DNA of 13,636 nucleotides, from the NCBI GenBank assembly GCA_002373205.1, contig DFJV01000028.1, forward strand, positions 1 through 13,636, written 5' to 3'. The DNA comes from Treponema sp. UBA3662 (GTDB lineage: Bacteria; Spirochaetota; Spirochaetia; Treponematales; Treponemataceae). The position numbers and the translations under genes were made by a program. Each line of letters opens with the position of its first letter. Position 1 is the stretch's first letter. Below, piece after piece: positions 6,285 to 13,386 of this stretch. The notes below the pieces were generated by a model. That model did no database searches, had not been told where the DNA came from, and saw only the letters and a list, made by a program, of their open reading frames with translations.

Positions 6285-6865
6285 AGATTTACTTTCACCT
6301 CTGCCTTGATGAATTTACCAACAGTTACCTCGTTGTTAACGACAACCCCAAGGTTATGGAAGCCCTTATCATAGACCCGGTCGTTGTTTCGGAAGAGCTT
6401 ATAAACCAGATAGAAAAAGGCGGCTACAGTCTTACCGGGGTTCTTATAACCCACAACAGGGAAAGCCTTATCCGTCCGCTTACAACTCTAAAAAAAATCT
6501 ATTCCCCATACGTCTATGCGGCTGACTACGAGATTGCAGGCAGCAAGTCCATCGTAATCCACGGAGACGGCCACCTTAAGGTTGCAGGGCTGGAAGTTGA
6601 ATACTACTCCGTACCGGGGCACGCTTCCGACAGCATGCTTTTTAAGATTGGGGACATCCTCTTTACTGGAGACGTAATCACTTCGGGAATCATCGGAGAA
6701 ACATCCGGTTCCTACTTTAAGCGGATGCTTTGCGACAACATAGAAAAAAAGATTTACTCGCAGACGGATGGAACCGTTATAATGCCGGGGCACGGACCGC
6801 CTTCAACCGTTGCGGCAGAACGCAGCTTTAACCTGGACACAAACGAAAAGAAGCGGCTCTTGTAA
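6281..6865 (+). CDS. MBL-fold (glyoxalase II-like) protein with incomplete metal site
   Basis: 194 residues from a TTG start. The order of elements is that of small metallo-beta-lactamase-fold hydrolases: NSYLV strand, ALIIDP (28-33), LITH (55-58), VPGHASDSMLF (111-121), LFTGDVI (127-133) and IMPGHGPPST (167-176). The central HxHxDH motif, however, reads His58-Asn-Arg60-Glu-Ser62-Leu63: only its first histidine remains. His114, Asp131 and His171 of the later motifs are kept. The canonical two-metal site is therefore not intact, and it may bind one metal, bind none, or be a non-catalytic relative. It overlaps the pentapeptide gene by 4 bp, so the two are translationally coupled and probably work together. 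The substrate is unknown. Confidence 0.9.
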   Translation: MKIYFHLCLDEFTNSYLVVNDNPKVMEALIIDPVVVSEELINQIEKGGYSLTGVLITHNRESLIRPLTTLKKIYSPYVYAADYEIAGSKSIVIHGDGHLKVAGLEVEYYSVPGHASDSMLFKIGDILFTGDVITSGIIGETSGSYFKRMLCDNIEKKIYSQTDGTVIMPGHGPPSTVAAERSFNLDTNEKKRLL

Positions 6866-6888
6866 AAGCTCAACTTGTAGAAATCCAG

Positions 6889-6909
6889 AAAAAGCGCAGA
6901 CTGCTTTTT
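6889..6909. terminator. Possible bidirectional terminator
   Basis: AAAAAGC (6889-6895) and GCTTTTT (6903-6909) form a 7-bp stem with a 7-nt loop, giving a T-run in either direction. It lies exactly between the convergent ends of the MBL gene and the DUF4954 gene. The stem has only two GC pairs, so it is weak. Confidence 0.45.
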
Positions 6910-6910
6910 G

Positions 6911-9169
6911 CTAAACCAAAAGCCTGAACAGTTTTTCCAAGTCTGAGTCAAACTGTTCAGTTGCAACTTTAAGTTCCTTTAGGAATCCGGATTCATTCAA
7001 CTTGCCTACAACCGCCTCCATCTCATCCCTGTTGCGGAATGTTATTGTGCGGAAGAAGTCCGTATAGTCCTTGTCTCGGGACGTAATGGAAGACTCCAGC
7101 ATGTTAAGGGAAACGTATGCAACGTCATTCATTATGTTCCTAAAGATGGCGGGTGTAAATTCGCTTACCGGAATTGAATAGAGGTAGGACAAAATGTGTA
7201 TTGCATAGCGGGCCTTGTATTCAACATAGTGGGCCTGGCATTCATTGTAGAATTCATGAACCTGCTGCCAACAGACAATTTTCCCTTCCTTTATCTTTTG
7301 GAAAAGCTCCATAACCTTTTCTTCCGGGATAACCTGTCCACCAGCATTAATCCACTTTGTGTAGAGGGGAATTTCTTCTATACGATTAAGCTGCTCGCGG
7401 GTAAGGCTTTGCACACCGTCACCATCCGCATTGTTGCCCTTTGCCCATTCAATAAGGCTGTCTGCGGCAAAATACTTTGCAATGCGCCTGTACTCCTTGT
7501 AGCCCTGGGCTGGCTTAAAGATAAGGGCACCATATTTTTTCTGGCAGCGGTCATCCGTAAGGACAAACTTTGCCTCCTGGTTCTGGTGCAGGTAATCCTT
7601 GGCAAGCTGAAGAAGTTCGTCCCCGGTCTTTAAATAAGCCTTTGCCCTGTATTCTTCAAGCAGCTGGGGGTCTGGGTTGGAAAGTGTCATCTTTTTTGAC
7701 TGGTCTGCAGGAAGCTTTAGGTAGCGGGATGTAAGCTCTATAAGCCTATGGATTGCCTTTAGCACTTCCTGAATCGTGTCTGGTGCAAATGGGTTTGTCT
7801 CTATTGTCTGTACCTTAACAAAACGCTTGTCGCGGGAAGCAAACTTGTACTTGTTGCGGACAACAGCATACATGTTGTAGAGAAACCAGTAGCCCGGCAT
7901 TATGTGCACTGCGCATGGGTGCCCGTAATTGGAATCCGTATCAGGAGGCGTAAGCAGGCAGAATGGATATGTTATGTTAAGTTCGTTCTGGTATGAACCC
8001 TTAGCGGCAAGAACAAAGCTTGCAAAATAAGAGTCGTACTTAAAGTCTGAGCAAAGGCCCGGCCAAAAGCCCCTGCCCGCAACCATCTCTCCGTCTGGTG
8101 AGCGGGAATTGTGGTTGCTTCCGATTGTGGCGGCACTTGCAATGTTGCTCTGCCCCATCACGGTAGATGCAATCAGGAAGGATGAATTGTGGTGCTGCTC
8201 GTGAAAGGGGAAAATCAAATTGTTAAGAAGCTCGCAGCAGGAAACAGTTGAATTGTCTCCCAGCACGGAATTCAAAAGGCGGGCTCCGTACTTTAGCTGG
8301 CAGTTTCTTCCTATTACAAAGCGCACTGCAACAGCCTGGTAAAAGACGTGACTTCCGTAACCCATTATTCCGTTAACAAGCTCAACACCTTCTCCAATCT
8401 GGCTTGGCTCGTCTTCGGAAGAAAGGACGGTTATGTTCTTTAGCTTAAAGGCTCCCTTGATGTAAGCGTTGCGGCCAATTTTTGCATCCTTTAGCAAAGT
8501 GCAGTTTTTGATTACGGCATCATCTTCTACTATTCCGTAGGTGTTGCACTTTTTGTCGTTGCCGTATTCGGTAAGATCCACAAAGCCCTTCATAAGAGCC
8601 TTGTCTTCCCTGTATCGAGACCAAAGGAAAGCGTCCGCAGGAATCATGTCTGTAAAGGGAAGGACGCCGCGCTCATTGTTTTCGTTACCAACACCAATCC
8701 ATATCCTGTTTTTTTCTGCCTCACCTTCCTTTAGAATTCCCTCACCAAACTTTGAATGGTTGGTGCAGGACATTTCCTGAATGTTAAAAAGAAGGACCCG
8801 GTTTGCAATGCGGTAGTTTTCCAGGTAGCTAACGTTGTGCATAACGCAGTCATCGCCTGTTGCAACATTTTTTAGGAAGGAACGGTAAATGCCGGTCTTT
8901 AGTTCAAGGTCATGGAATTTTAGGGTTGCAGGCCTTATTGAACCAAGGACAACCCAGCCAGAAAATTCGCTCTGAATAATCTGCTCCGGAAAAAACTCTC
9001 CTGGCTTTGCGCTAACCCAGACATTCTGCCAGTCCGGATCAGAACTAACGTTGCGGTTCTGAATCAAAACGTAAACTTCTTTTGCCGTAAGATGGCGCTT
9101 GTCCTTTAATAGAGCTTTGTCAGGTATGGATTCTGAAACCTGGCTTGAAAGAAGTGTTACTGTTGGCAT
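6911..9169 (-). CDS. DUF4954 family protein with left-handed beta-helix
   Basis: 752 residues. The N-terminal part (about 60-130, FFPEQIIQ, GWVVLGSIRP, GIYRSFLKN, NVSYLENYRIAN) and the core match what I know as DUF4954, a family of unknown function found in Bacteroidetes and spirochaetes. Residues about 210-355 contain imperfect hexapeptide steps (IVEDDAVI, DAKIGRNAYIKG, SQIGEGVEL, FVIGRNCQL, SVLGDNSTV) typical of a left-handed beta-helix, as in sugar-nucleotide acyl- and nucleotidyltransferases. A conserved His/Asn-rich stretch, HEQHHNSS to GSNHNSR (323-356), could be an active site. Residues 540-752 are helical and charged. No signal peptide or membrane segment is seen. The ATG has GGGGG at 9174-9178 four bases upstream. 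It is convergent with the MBL gene and has its own promoter. A role in envelope sugar metabolism is only a guess from the fold. Confidence 0.9.
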   Translation of the reverse strand: MPTVTLLSSQVSESIPDKALLKDKRHLTAKEVYVLIQNRNVSSDPDWQNVWVSAKPGEFFPEQIIQSEFSGWVVLGSIRPATLKFHDLELKTGIYRSFLKNVATGDDCVMHNVSYLENYRIANRVLLFNIQEMSCTNHSKFGEGILKEGEAEKNRIWIGVGNENNERGVLPFTDMIPADAFLWSRYREDKALMKGFVDLTEYGNDKKCNTYGIVEDDAVIKNCTLLKDAKIGRNAYIKGAFKLKNITVLSSEDEPSQIGEGVELVNGIMGYGSHVFYQAVAVRFVIGRNCQLKYGARLLNSVLGDNSTVSCCELLNNLIFPFHEQHHNSSFLIASTVMGQSNIASAATIGSNHNSRSPDGEMVAGRGFWPGLCSDFKYDSYFASFVLAAKGSYQNELNITYPFCLLTPPDTDSNYGHPCAVHIMPGYWFLYNMYAVVRNKYKFASRDKRFVKVQTIETNPFAPDTIQEVLKAIHRLIELTSRYLKLPADQSKKMTLSNPDPQLLEEYRAKAYLKTGDELLQLAKDYLHQNQEAKFVLTDDRCQKKYGALIFKPAQGYKEYRRIAKYFAADSLIEWAKGNNADGDGVQSLTREQLNRIEEIPLYTKWINAGGQVIPEEKVMELFQKIKEGKIVCWQQVHEFYNECQAHYVEYKARYAIHILSYLYSIPVSEFTPAIFRNIMNDVAYVSLNMLESSITSRDKDYTDFFRTITFRNRDEMEAVVGKLNESGFLKELKVATEQFDSDLEKLFRLLV

Positions 9170-9190
9170 ATATCCCCCGCGTTTTCTAAG

Positions 9191-9219
9191 AGTATATATG
9201 GAAAACTTCTTTTATTCAA
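9191..9219 (-). promoter_or_regulatory. Promoter of the DUF4954 gene
   Basis: On the minus strand TTGAAT (9214-9219), a 17-bp spacer and TATACT (9191-9196) lie 21 nt before the ATG. The message would have a leader of about 15 nt that includes the GGGGG ribosome-binding site. Confidence 0.7.
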
Positions 9220-9342
9220 CAAGGAGGGGGAAGACCGCTTGAAGCTACGCTGCGAGTTCCCCCTAGCTACAGCCATGAGTCGCTCCACAACTGCCGTAAG
9301 TAGCAAAAAATTCAAAGCAAAAAAAACGACAGTATCCACGGA

Positions 9343-9361
9343 CGCTGAGCCTGTCGAAGCG
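9343..9361. repeat. Dispersed hairpin repeat, type B variant
   Basis: CGCT-GAGCCTGTCGA-AGCG has the interior of the type B element CCCT-GAGCCTGTCGA-AGGG (631-649, 740-758). One stem pair is switched from C-G to G-C on both sides, so the 4-bp stem is intact. Confidence 0.75.
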
Positions 9362-9384
9362 CTATCCCCCATTGCACACACTGC

Positions 9385-9406
9385 CCCCTTCGACTACGCC
9401 CAGGGG
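9385..9406. repeat. Inverted type B-like hairpin
   Basis: CCCCT (9385-9389) and AGGGG (9402-9406) pair around TCGACTACGCCC. This is a relative of the TTCGAC-containing reverse complement of the type B element, placed in the opposite orientation 23 bp after the 9343-9361 copy. Confidence 0.6.
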
Positions 9407-9416
9407 AGTGTCCGTC

Positions 9417-9437
9417 ACCCTGAACTTGATTCAGGGT
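9417..9437. repeat. Dispersed hairpin repeat, type A copy 3
   Basis: ACCCTGAA (9417-9424) and TTCAGGGT (9430-9437) pair perfectly around loop CTTGA, flanked by GTCCGTC and CTGTACC exactly as at 487-507. It lies 35 nt beyond the bioB stop on the operon's transcript and could help stabilise or end it, but no T-run follows on that strand. Confidence 0.85.
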
Positions 9438-9471
9438 CTGTACCATACAAAATGCAGATTCCTACGGCAAG

Positions 9472-10455
9472 TTAACGAACAAGATCTTGTATGGCAAAGC
9501 CCAGTTCCTTTAGCATTGCAAGGTCATCTTCGTTTGTCGTGCCAGAAACGGTAAGCAGGTCGCCGGAGATAAGGGCATTTGCCCCGCTCAAAAAGGCATC
9601 GCGACCGTTTGCACCAAGGCTCTTTCTTCCAGCCGCCATGCGCAAAGTTGAATGTGGCAATATAAAGCGGAATACTGCTATGGTACGAAGGATTTCTTCC
9701 TTACCAAGTGCCTCTGCATTTTCCAGAGGCGTTCCCTTTATTGGGCTAAGGACGTTTATAGGAATGGACTCAGGGTCTACGGAACGCAATTCAAGGGCAA
9801 GCTTTATCCTGTCAGAGCGGGACTCTCCAAGGCCTATGATTCCACCGCAGCAAAGTTCAAGCCCTGCCTTTCTTGCCGCAAGAAGGGTGTCCATTCTTTC
9901 CTGCCAAGTATGTGTTGTGCAAATATTCGGAAAGAATTCCCTGCTTGTCTCAAGGTTGTGGTGGTAGCGCACAACGCCCGCAGCCTTTAAGTCCAACATC
10001 TGCTGGTAAGAAATAATGCCAAGCGATGCGCAAGTTTTTAGCCCCGGGCATTGTTTAGAAATTGCCCTAAAGCATTCAAGAAGATGCAGAAAATCCTTTC
10101 CAATAAGAGCGCGGCCTGCAGTAACAAGAGAAAGCCTTGGCACCTTAAAATCCAAAGCCTTTCTGCATTTTTCCACGGCTTCTTCAAGTCCAATCAGACC
10201 AGAAGGTTTGCAGGAAGTCTTCCACCTGCATGACTGGGCGCAATATTTGCAGTCTTCACCGCAATTCCCCTGCTTGGCATTTATTATGGAACAGACGCTT
10301 GTTTCCCTTGGGCATTTTGCCATCCTAATTTGATTGGCCGCAGAAAACAGTTGGCCTGCATCTTCAAATGAATAAAGAGAAAGTGCCTCTTCAAAATTTA
10401 CCTTATAGTCGCAAGCAATTATTTTTTCTTTAAGTTCTTCAACTATGTTTTTCAT
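9472..10455 (-). CDS. bioB: Biotin synthase (radical SAM)
   Basis: 327 residues, a normal BioB length. It inserts sulfur into dethiobiotin to form biotin in the cytosol. The SAM-binding 4Fe-4S motif CGEDCKYC is at Cys65, Cys69 and Cys72. Other family blocks are TCASLG (Cys142), YHHNLETS, CCGGIIGLGE (Cys202/203), INVLSPIKGTPL, and LRMAAGR with Arg272 in the place of the cluster-binding Arg260 of the E. coli enzyme. The auxiliary-cluster Cys97 of E. coli is absent (RLSLVTAGR, Ser109). Several extra cysteines occur at 48, 55, 76 and 82, as discussed in the findings. It is the last gene of the biotin operon, 12 nt after bioN. It has no clear Shine-Dalgarno site, suggesting coupled translation. 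Confidence 0.96.
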   Translation of the reverse strand: MKNIVEELKEKIIACDYKVNFEEALSLYSFEDAGQLFSAANQIRMAKCPRETSVCSIINAKQGNCGEDCKYCAQSCRWKTSCKPSGLIGLEEAVEKCRKALDFKVPRLSLVTAGRALIGKDFLHLLECFRAISKQCPGLKTCASLGIISYQQMLDLKAAGVVRYHHNLETSREFFPNICTTHTWQERMDTLLAARKAGLELCCGGIIGLGESRSDRIKLALELRSVDPESIPINVLSPIKGTPLENAEALGKEEILRTIAVFRFILPHSTLRMAAGRKSLGANGRDAFLSGANALISGDLLTVSGTTNEDDLAMLKELGFAIQDLVR

Positions 10456-10467
10456 TTTTAATCTTTA

Positions 10468-11133
10468 TTAGCTCCTGTTAAGAACAGCCCTCCTGCTTGT
10501 TTCTGCCCGGTACAAGAGGCATGAAAAGAAAGCGGAAAGGTGTGCGGTAAAAATCCTTATTCTAAAGTGATTTTTTTTTGAACTAGGCAACCTCGCTTTG
10601 CAGGCAAGCCCAGTCTTGTTCCAGTATTCAAAAATTGAAGGAAGAAAATTTATTGTAAGGGAAATGGCAAGGGCAAGGTTCAGCCTTTTAACGAAGGGGA
10701 AAATTTTTGCAAGGGCATCTTCCACTCTGCAAAGGCCTTCCCTTATCTGTAGTGGAGAAGTTGTTTTAAATACAATGCCAGAAGCAAGGGCTGCCATAAA
10801 AAAGTTAAGGGCATAAATGCAACCAGAATAAAATCCCTCCCTGTTAAAAGAAAAGGCTGGAAGGTCAAAAGAGCGGAAGGCAGTAACAAAAACCCCGGTA
10901 AGAATTACAGGCCAGAGGTTAAAAAAAATCCTTAGGCTAAGGCCGGAAAGAAAAAGCAATAAAAGCGGAACAAAAACACAGGCAGCCGTCCTTGCAATAA
11001 AAAAAAGGCTCATCCATTTTGCGTCAACAAATATGAATATGCAAAATACAGTAAGAAAGAAAATCTTTGCCAAGGCATTGCACTTGTGAAGGAGAGAGTT
11101 TCCCCTCTGGTAGGAAAACAAATTTACAGCCAC
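10468..11133 (-). CDS. bioN: ECF biotin transporter transmembrane (T) component
   Basis: A CbiQ/EcfT-family membrane protein of 221 residues from GTG at 11131-11133. Several long hydrophobic segments lie in the first two thirds (FFLTVFCIFIF, a segment around VPLLLLFLSG, WPVILTGVFVTAF, and ALNFFMAALASGIVF), then a cytosolic coupling part with FKTTSPLQIREGL and WNKTGLACKAR, where the Ala-Arg step corresponds to the ATPase-contacting motif of T components. The open frame extends to TTG at 11163, but the GTG is preferred: GGAGG (11141-11145) sits 7 nt before it. With this start it overlaps bioM by 10 bp instead of 40. It transmits ATP-driven movement from BioM to BioY. The second conserved Ala-Arg-Gly motif of the family is not clearly seen. 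Confidence 0.88.
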   Translation of the reverse strand: MAVNLFSYQRGNSLLHKCNALAKIFFLTVFCIFIFVDAKWMSLFFIARTAACVFVPLLLLFLSGLSLRIFFNLWPVILTGVFVTAFRSFDLPAFSFNREGFYSGCIYALNFFMAALASGIVFKTTSPLQIREGLCRVEDALAKIFPFVKRLNLALAISLTINFLPSIFEYWNKTGLACKARLPSSKKNHFRIRIFTAHLSAFFSCLLYRAETSRRAVLNRS

Positions 11134-11846
11134 AGTAAGTCCTCCACCTTGGTATAGGAACAAAGGGGATTCCTTATGCTATACTGCTCAAGGTTTAGGC
11201 TAAGACCTTCCCTTACGCTTCCGTCAAAGCAAAGCTTTCCCTTGTTAAGAATTAAAAACCTGTCCGCAAGAGCAAGTATTTTTTCAAGTTCGTGGGTAAG
11301 AACAATCACAGTCTTTCCTTGGGACTTTAGCTTTTTTAGAATTGCGCAAACCTGCCTTACTCCTTCGTAGTCCAAGTTTGCAAAGGGCTCATCAAAAATA
11401 ATCAGCGAACAATTCATTGCAAGAATTCCCGCAACAGCAAGCCGCCTCTTTTCACCGCCGCTCATCTGTCTTGCAGGGAAATCTTTTTTTTGCAAAAGGC
11501 CGCAGGAATCCAATGACTTTTCCACACATTCTTTTAGCGCATCTTTTTTTAAGCCGCAGTTCCTTGCACCAAAGGAAACGTCTTCTTCCGGGGTTTCTCC
11601 AAGTATCTGGGCATCCGCATCCTGAAAGACAAGTCCAACCTTCACTCCTTCCTGCAAAGAAATGCTTCCTTGCGTTGGAAAGTCCAAGCCGGAAATTAGA
11701 TTCATCAGAACAGTCTTACCTGAACCGTTTGACCCCGCAAGCACAATGAATTCCCCTGAGTTAACAGAAAAGCTTACATCTTTTAGGGCAAGGCTTCCGT
11801 CGGAAAAAAGTCTGCTTACCCCTTCAATCTTTAATATCTGCTGCAT
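11124..11846 (-). CDS. bioM: ECF biotin transporter ATPase (A component)
   Basis: 240 residues, a complete ABC ATPase of the CbiO/EcfA type. The Walker A motif GSNGSGKT is at 38-45, the Q-loop Gln at 75 (VFQDADAQI, the form usual in ECF ATPases), the signature MSGGEKRR at 128-135, the Walker B motif LIIFDEP at 148-154, the D-loop ANLD at 156-159, and the switch His at 185 (VLTHE). All residues for ATP hydrolysis are present. A single ATPase gene next to bioY and bioN indicates a dedicated (group I) ECF transporter with a BioM dimer. It starts 6 nt after the bioY stop, has no distinct Shine-Dalgarno site, and carries the bioN ribosome-binding site within its 3' end. Confidence 0.94.
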   Translation of the reverse strand: MQQILKIEGVSRLFSDGSLALKDVSFSVNSGEFIVLAGSNGSGKTVLMNLISGLDFPTQGSISLQEGVKVGLVFQDADAQILGETPEEDVSFGARNCGLKKDALKECVEKSLDSCGLLQKKDFPARQMSGGEKRRLAVAGILAMNCSLIIFDEPFANLDYEGVRQVCAILKKLKSQGKTVIVLTHELEKILALADRFLILNKGKLCFDGSVREGLSLNLEQYSIRNPLCSYTKVEDLLWL

Positions 11847-11852
11847 AAAAAT

Positions 11853-12422
11853 CTAGTTCAGGTAGGAATGAATTACAGGGCGGAATTTCTTTGTAAGAAA
11901 AACGCACGCCACAAGCTTTATTATGTTGCCCGGAATAAAGGGAAGCACAACAAGAGGAATGCTCTGCAAGACAGTCTTGTGCGTTACAAGTGAAAAGCCA
12001 ACAAGCCCAGAGGCAAATGCGGCCACGGTTGCAAGAAAGGCTGCCACGCTTATCCAGACAAACTGCTTAGCCTTGCCATGCTTTTTTCCAAGTGGAAGTG
12101 CAAGACTTAGAACAAGACCCCCAAGAAAAGCCGCAATAAGATAGCCTATTATAAAACCGCCGGTTGGTCCTGCAAGAATAACACTTATTCCAGCCTTGCC
12201 TGTAAAAACAGGAAGCCCAAGACATCCTATTATTATAAAAATAAGAACAGCAGCGGAACCCAAAATTGGGCCAAGCAAAAGTCCAGAAAGAAAAGCCATC
12301 ATGTCCTGAATTACAATTGGTATGCCACCCGGAAGTGGAATCTGTATAAAGCATCCCGCGCATATTAGGGCTGCAAACAATGATGTTAAAATTAGGCCAG
12401 CGCCTCTTTTTTTCTTTTCCAT
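11853..12422 (-). CDS. bioY: Biotin transporter substrate-binding (S) component
   Basis: 189 residues, highly hydrophobic, about six membrane helices. Characteristic BioY features are IPLPGGIPIVIQD near 28-40, an early loop motif GKAGISVILAGPTGGFIIGY (about 75-94, the GPTGG hallmark of the family), and LPFIPGNIIKLV near the C-terminus. It binds biotin from outside and delivers it when coupled to BioM and BioN. AGGAGA (12428-12433) lies 5 nt before the ATG. It starts 19 nt after birA, with no room for a separate promoter other than inside birA. The order bioY-bioM-bioN is that of a complete transporter operon. Confidence 0.95.
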   Translation of the reverse strand: MEKKKRGAGLILTSLFAALICAGCFIQIPLPGGIPIVIQDMMAFLSGLLLGPILGSAAVLIFIIIGCLGLPVFTGKAGISVILAGPTGGFIIGYLIAAFLGGLVLSLALPLGKKHGKAKQFVWISVAAFLATVAAFASGLVGFSLVTHKTVLQSIPLVVLPFIPGNIIKLVACVFLTKKFRPVIHSYLN

Positions 12423-12441
12423 ATATTTCTCCTATTTTGAA

Positions 12442-13386
12442 TTAATTTTTTTCAAAGCTAAAGGTTCCAAAAGGAATTGTCCTGCAAACAGAATCCTTTT
12501 CCACGATGGCTGAACCGTAAGAATCTATTCCCATAAACTTCATCTTTATGCCGCAATCTTTTGCATAGAATTCTTTTTTTCTGTCCATGCAAAGGCTGTT
12601 CCAATGGAGGGCAATGTTTTCCGTATCGGATGCAATCTCTTTTTTTACAAGCTCAAATTCGGTTATAAAATCGCCGATGATTTTGCGCCTTATTCCGGGT
12701 TCTGCCTTTTTAAAAACACTGTCTGTCTTTTGAATTGAAGGACGGCTTGAAACATTTATGCCAACACCCAAATTCTGCCAGGAACAGATGCCGCCGCTTG
12801 AATAAAGTTCATCAAGTACGCCGCAAACTTTTCCTTCCTCGCTCCACACGTCATTTGGCCAGCGCACAAAGAAATTTCTGCCGGAATTTTTTCTGAGCAC
12901 ATTCACAAGGGCTATCTGGCAGGCCATTACAGTCCGCCTTGAATACAGGATTGGCAAGTCGCTTTTTGTTACCAGGGTAAAGGCCAGACTTCCCTTTGTG
13001 GTTTTCCAGGAGCGTCCCTTCTGCCCCACTCCCTTTGTCTGCTTGTCTGCAATGACGATTTTTAGTTTTTCGCCAGATTGAATTTCTTGGACGACTTTTC
13101 TTGCCTGCACCATAGTGGAATCTGTTGTGCCGTAATAGCAGAAAAGGTTTTCCTTAGCGCCAAATTCCCAGGGACAGATGCTGTCCGTCAAATCTTTTTG
13201 CAAGACGTATCCGTTTGCCACGCTTTCTATTCCGTAGCCAGAAGAGACCAGTGCCTGCACCGCTTTCCAAACGGCCGTTCTTGAAAGTCCACATTCCTGT
13301 GCAATGCTTTCGCCTGAGACAGGTGTACTGCTTTTTCGCAAGGCTTGGAGAATAAAATACTTTGTGGAAAGATTTTTGTTAACCAT
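12442..13386 (-). CDS. birA: Bifunctional biotin-protein ligase / biotin operon repressor
   Basis: 314 residues from ATG at 13384-13386. An N-terminal winged helix (about 25-62: GESIAQECGLSRTAVWKAV then ESVANGYVL) precedes a ligase core with TTDSTM (about 87-92), the biotinyl-AMP loop GVGQKGRSW (119-127), VRWPNDVW (174-181), GKVCGVLDEL with the catalytic Lys at 186, and a C-terminal SH3-like domain (about 270-314). It biotinylates acyl-carrier proteins such as BCCP and, when loaded with biotinyl-AMP, represses transcription. The open frame extends to TTG at 13453-13455, but those 23 residues are hydrophobic, outside the family, and overlap the promoter; the ATG fits family length. No Shine-Dalgarno site precedes the ATG. 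The nucleotide loop differs from the usual GRGRRG at two arginines (see findings). Confidence 0.93.
   Translation of the reverse strand: MVNKNLSTKYFILQALRKSSTPVSGESIAQECGLSRTAVWKAVQALVSSGYGIESVANGYVLQKDLTDSICPWEFGAKENLFCYYGTTDSTMVQARKVVQEIQSGEKLKIVIADKQTKGVGQKGRSWKTTKGSLAFTLVTKSDLPILYSRRTVMACQIALVNVLRKNSGRNFFVRWPNDVWSEEGKVCGVLDELYSSGGICSWQNLGVGINVSSRPSIQKTDSVFKKAEPGIRRKIIGDFITEFELVKKEIASDTENIALHWNSLCMDRKKEFYAKDCGIKMKFMGIDSYGSAIVEKDSVCRTIPFGTFSFEKN

Larger units (their letters stand above)
9220..9471. other. Repeat-rich spacer between bioB and the DUF4954 gene
   Basis: The spacer contains no credible gene. It holds an inverted repeat AGGGGGAA/TTCCCCCT (9225-9232, 9257-9264). Inside that repeat, GCTTGAAGCTACGCTGCG (9237-9254) resembles a sequence at the right end of the window (13589-13606, 15 of 18 bases equal). 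Three hairpin repeats follow (9343-9361, 9385-9406, 9417-9437). Confidence 0.75.

Noticed and set aside
7196..7633. 145-codon open frame opposite the DUF4954 gene
   Set aside because: It is a shadow of the DUF4954 gene on the opposite strand, without a ribosome-binding site or a known domain.
9157..9475. Short open frames on both strands in the bioB/DUF4954 spacer
   Set aside because: They consist of hairpin repeat sequence and cover the DUF4954 promoter.
9471..9490. GTTAAC and the palindrome ACAAGATCTTGT at the end of bioB, considered as a second BirA site or terminator
   Set aside because: There is only one GTTAAC half and no matching partner; the palindrome lies in the coding end of bioB and has no T-run.
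11134..11163. TTG start of bioN at 11163
   Set aside because: The GTG at 11131-11133 has GGAGG at a 7-nt distance and gives the usual short overlap with bioM.
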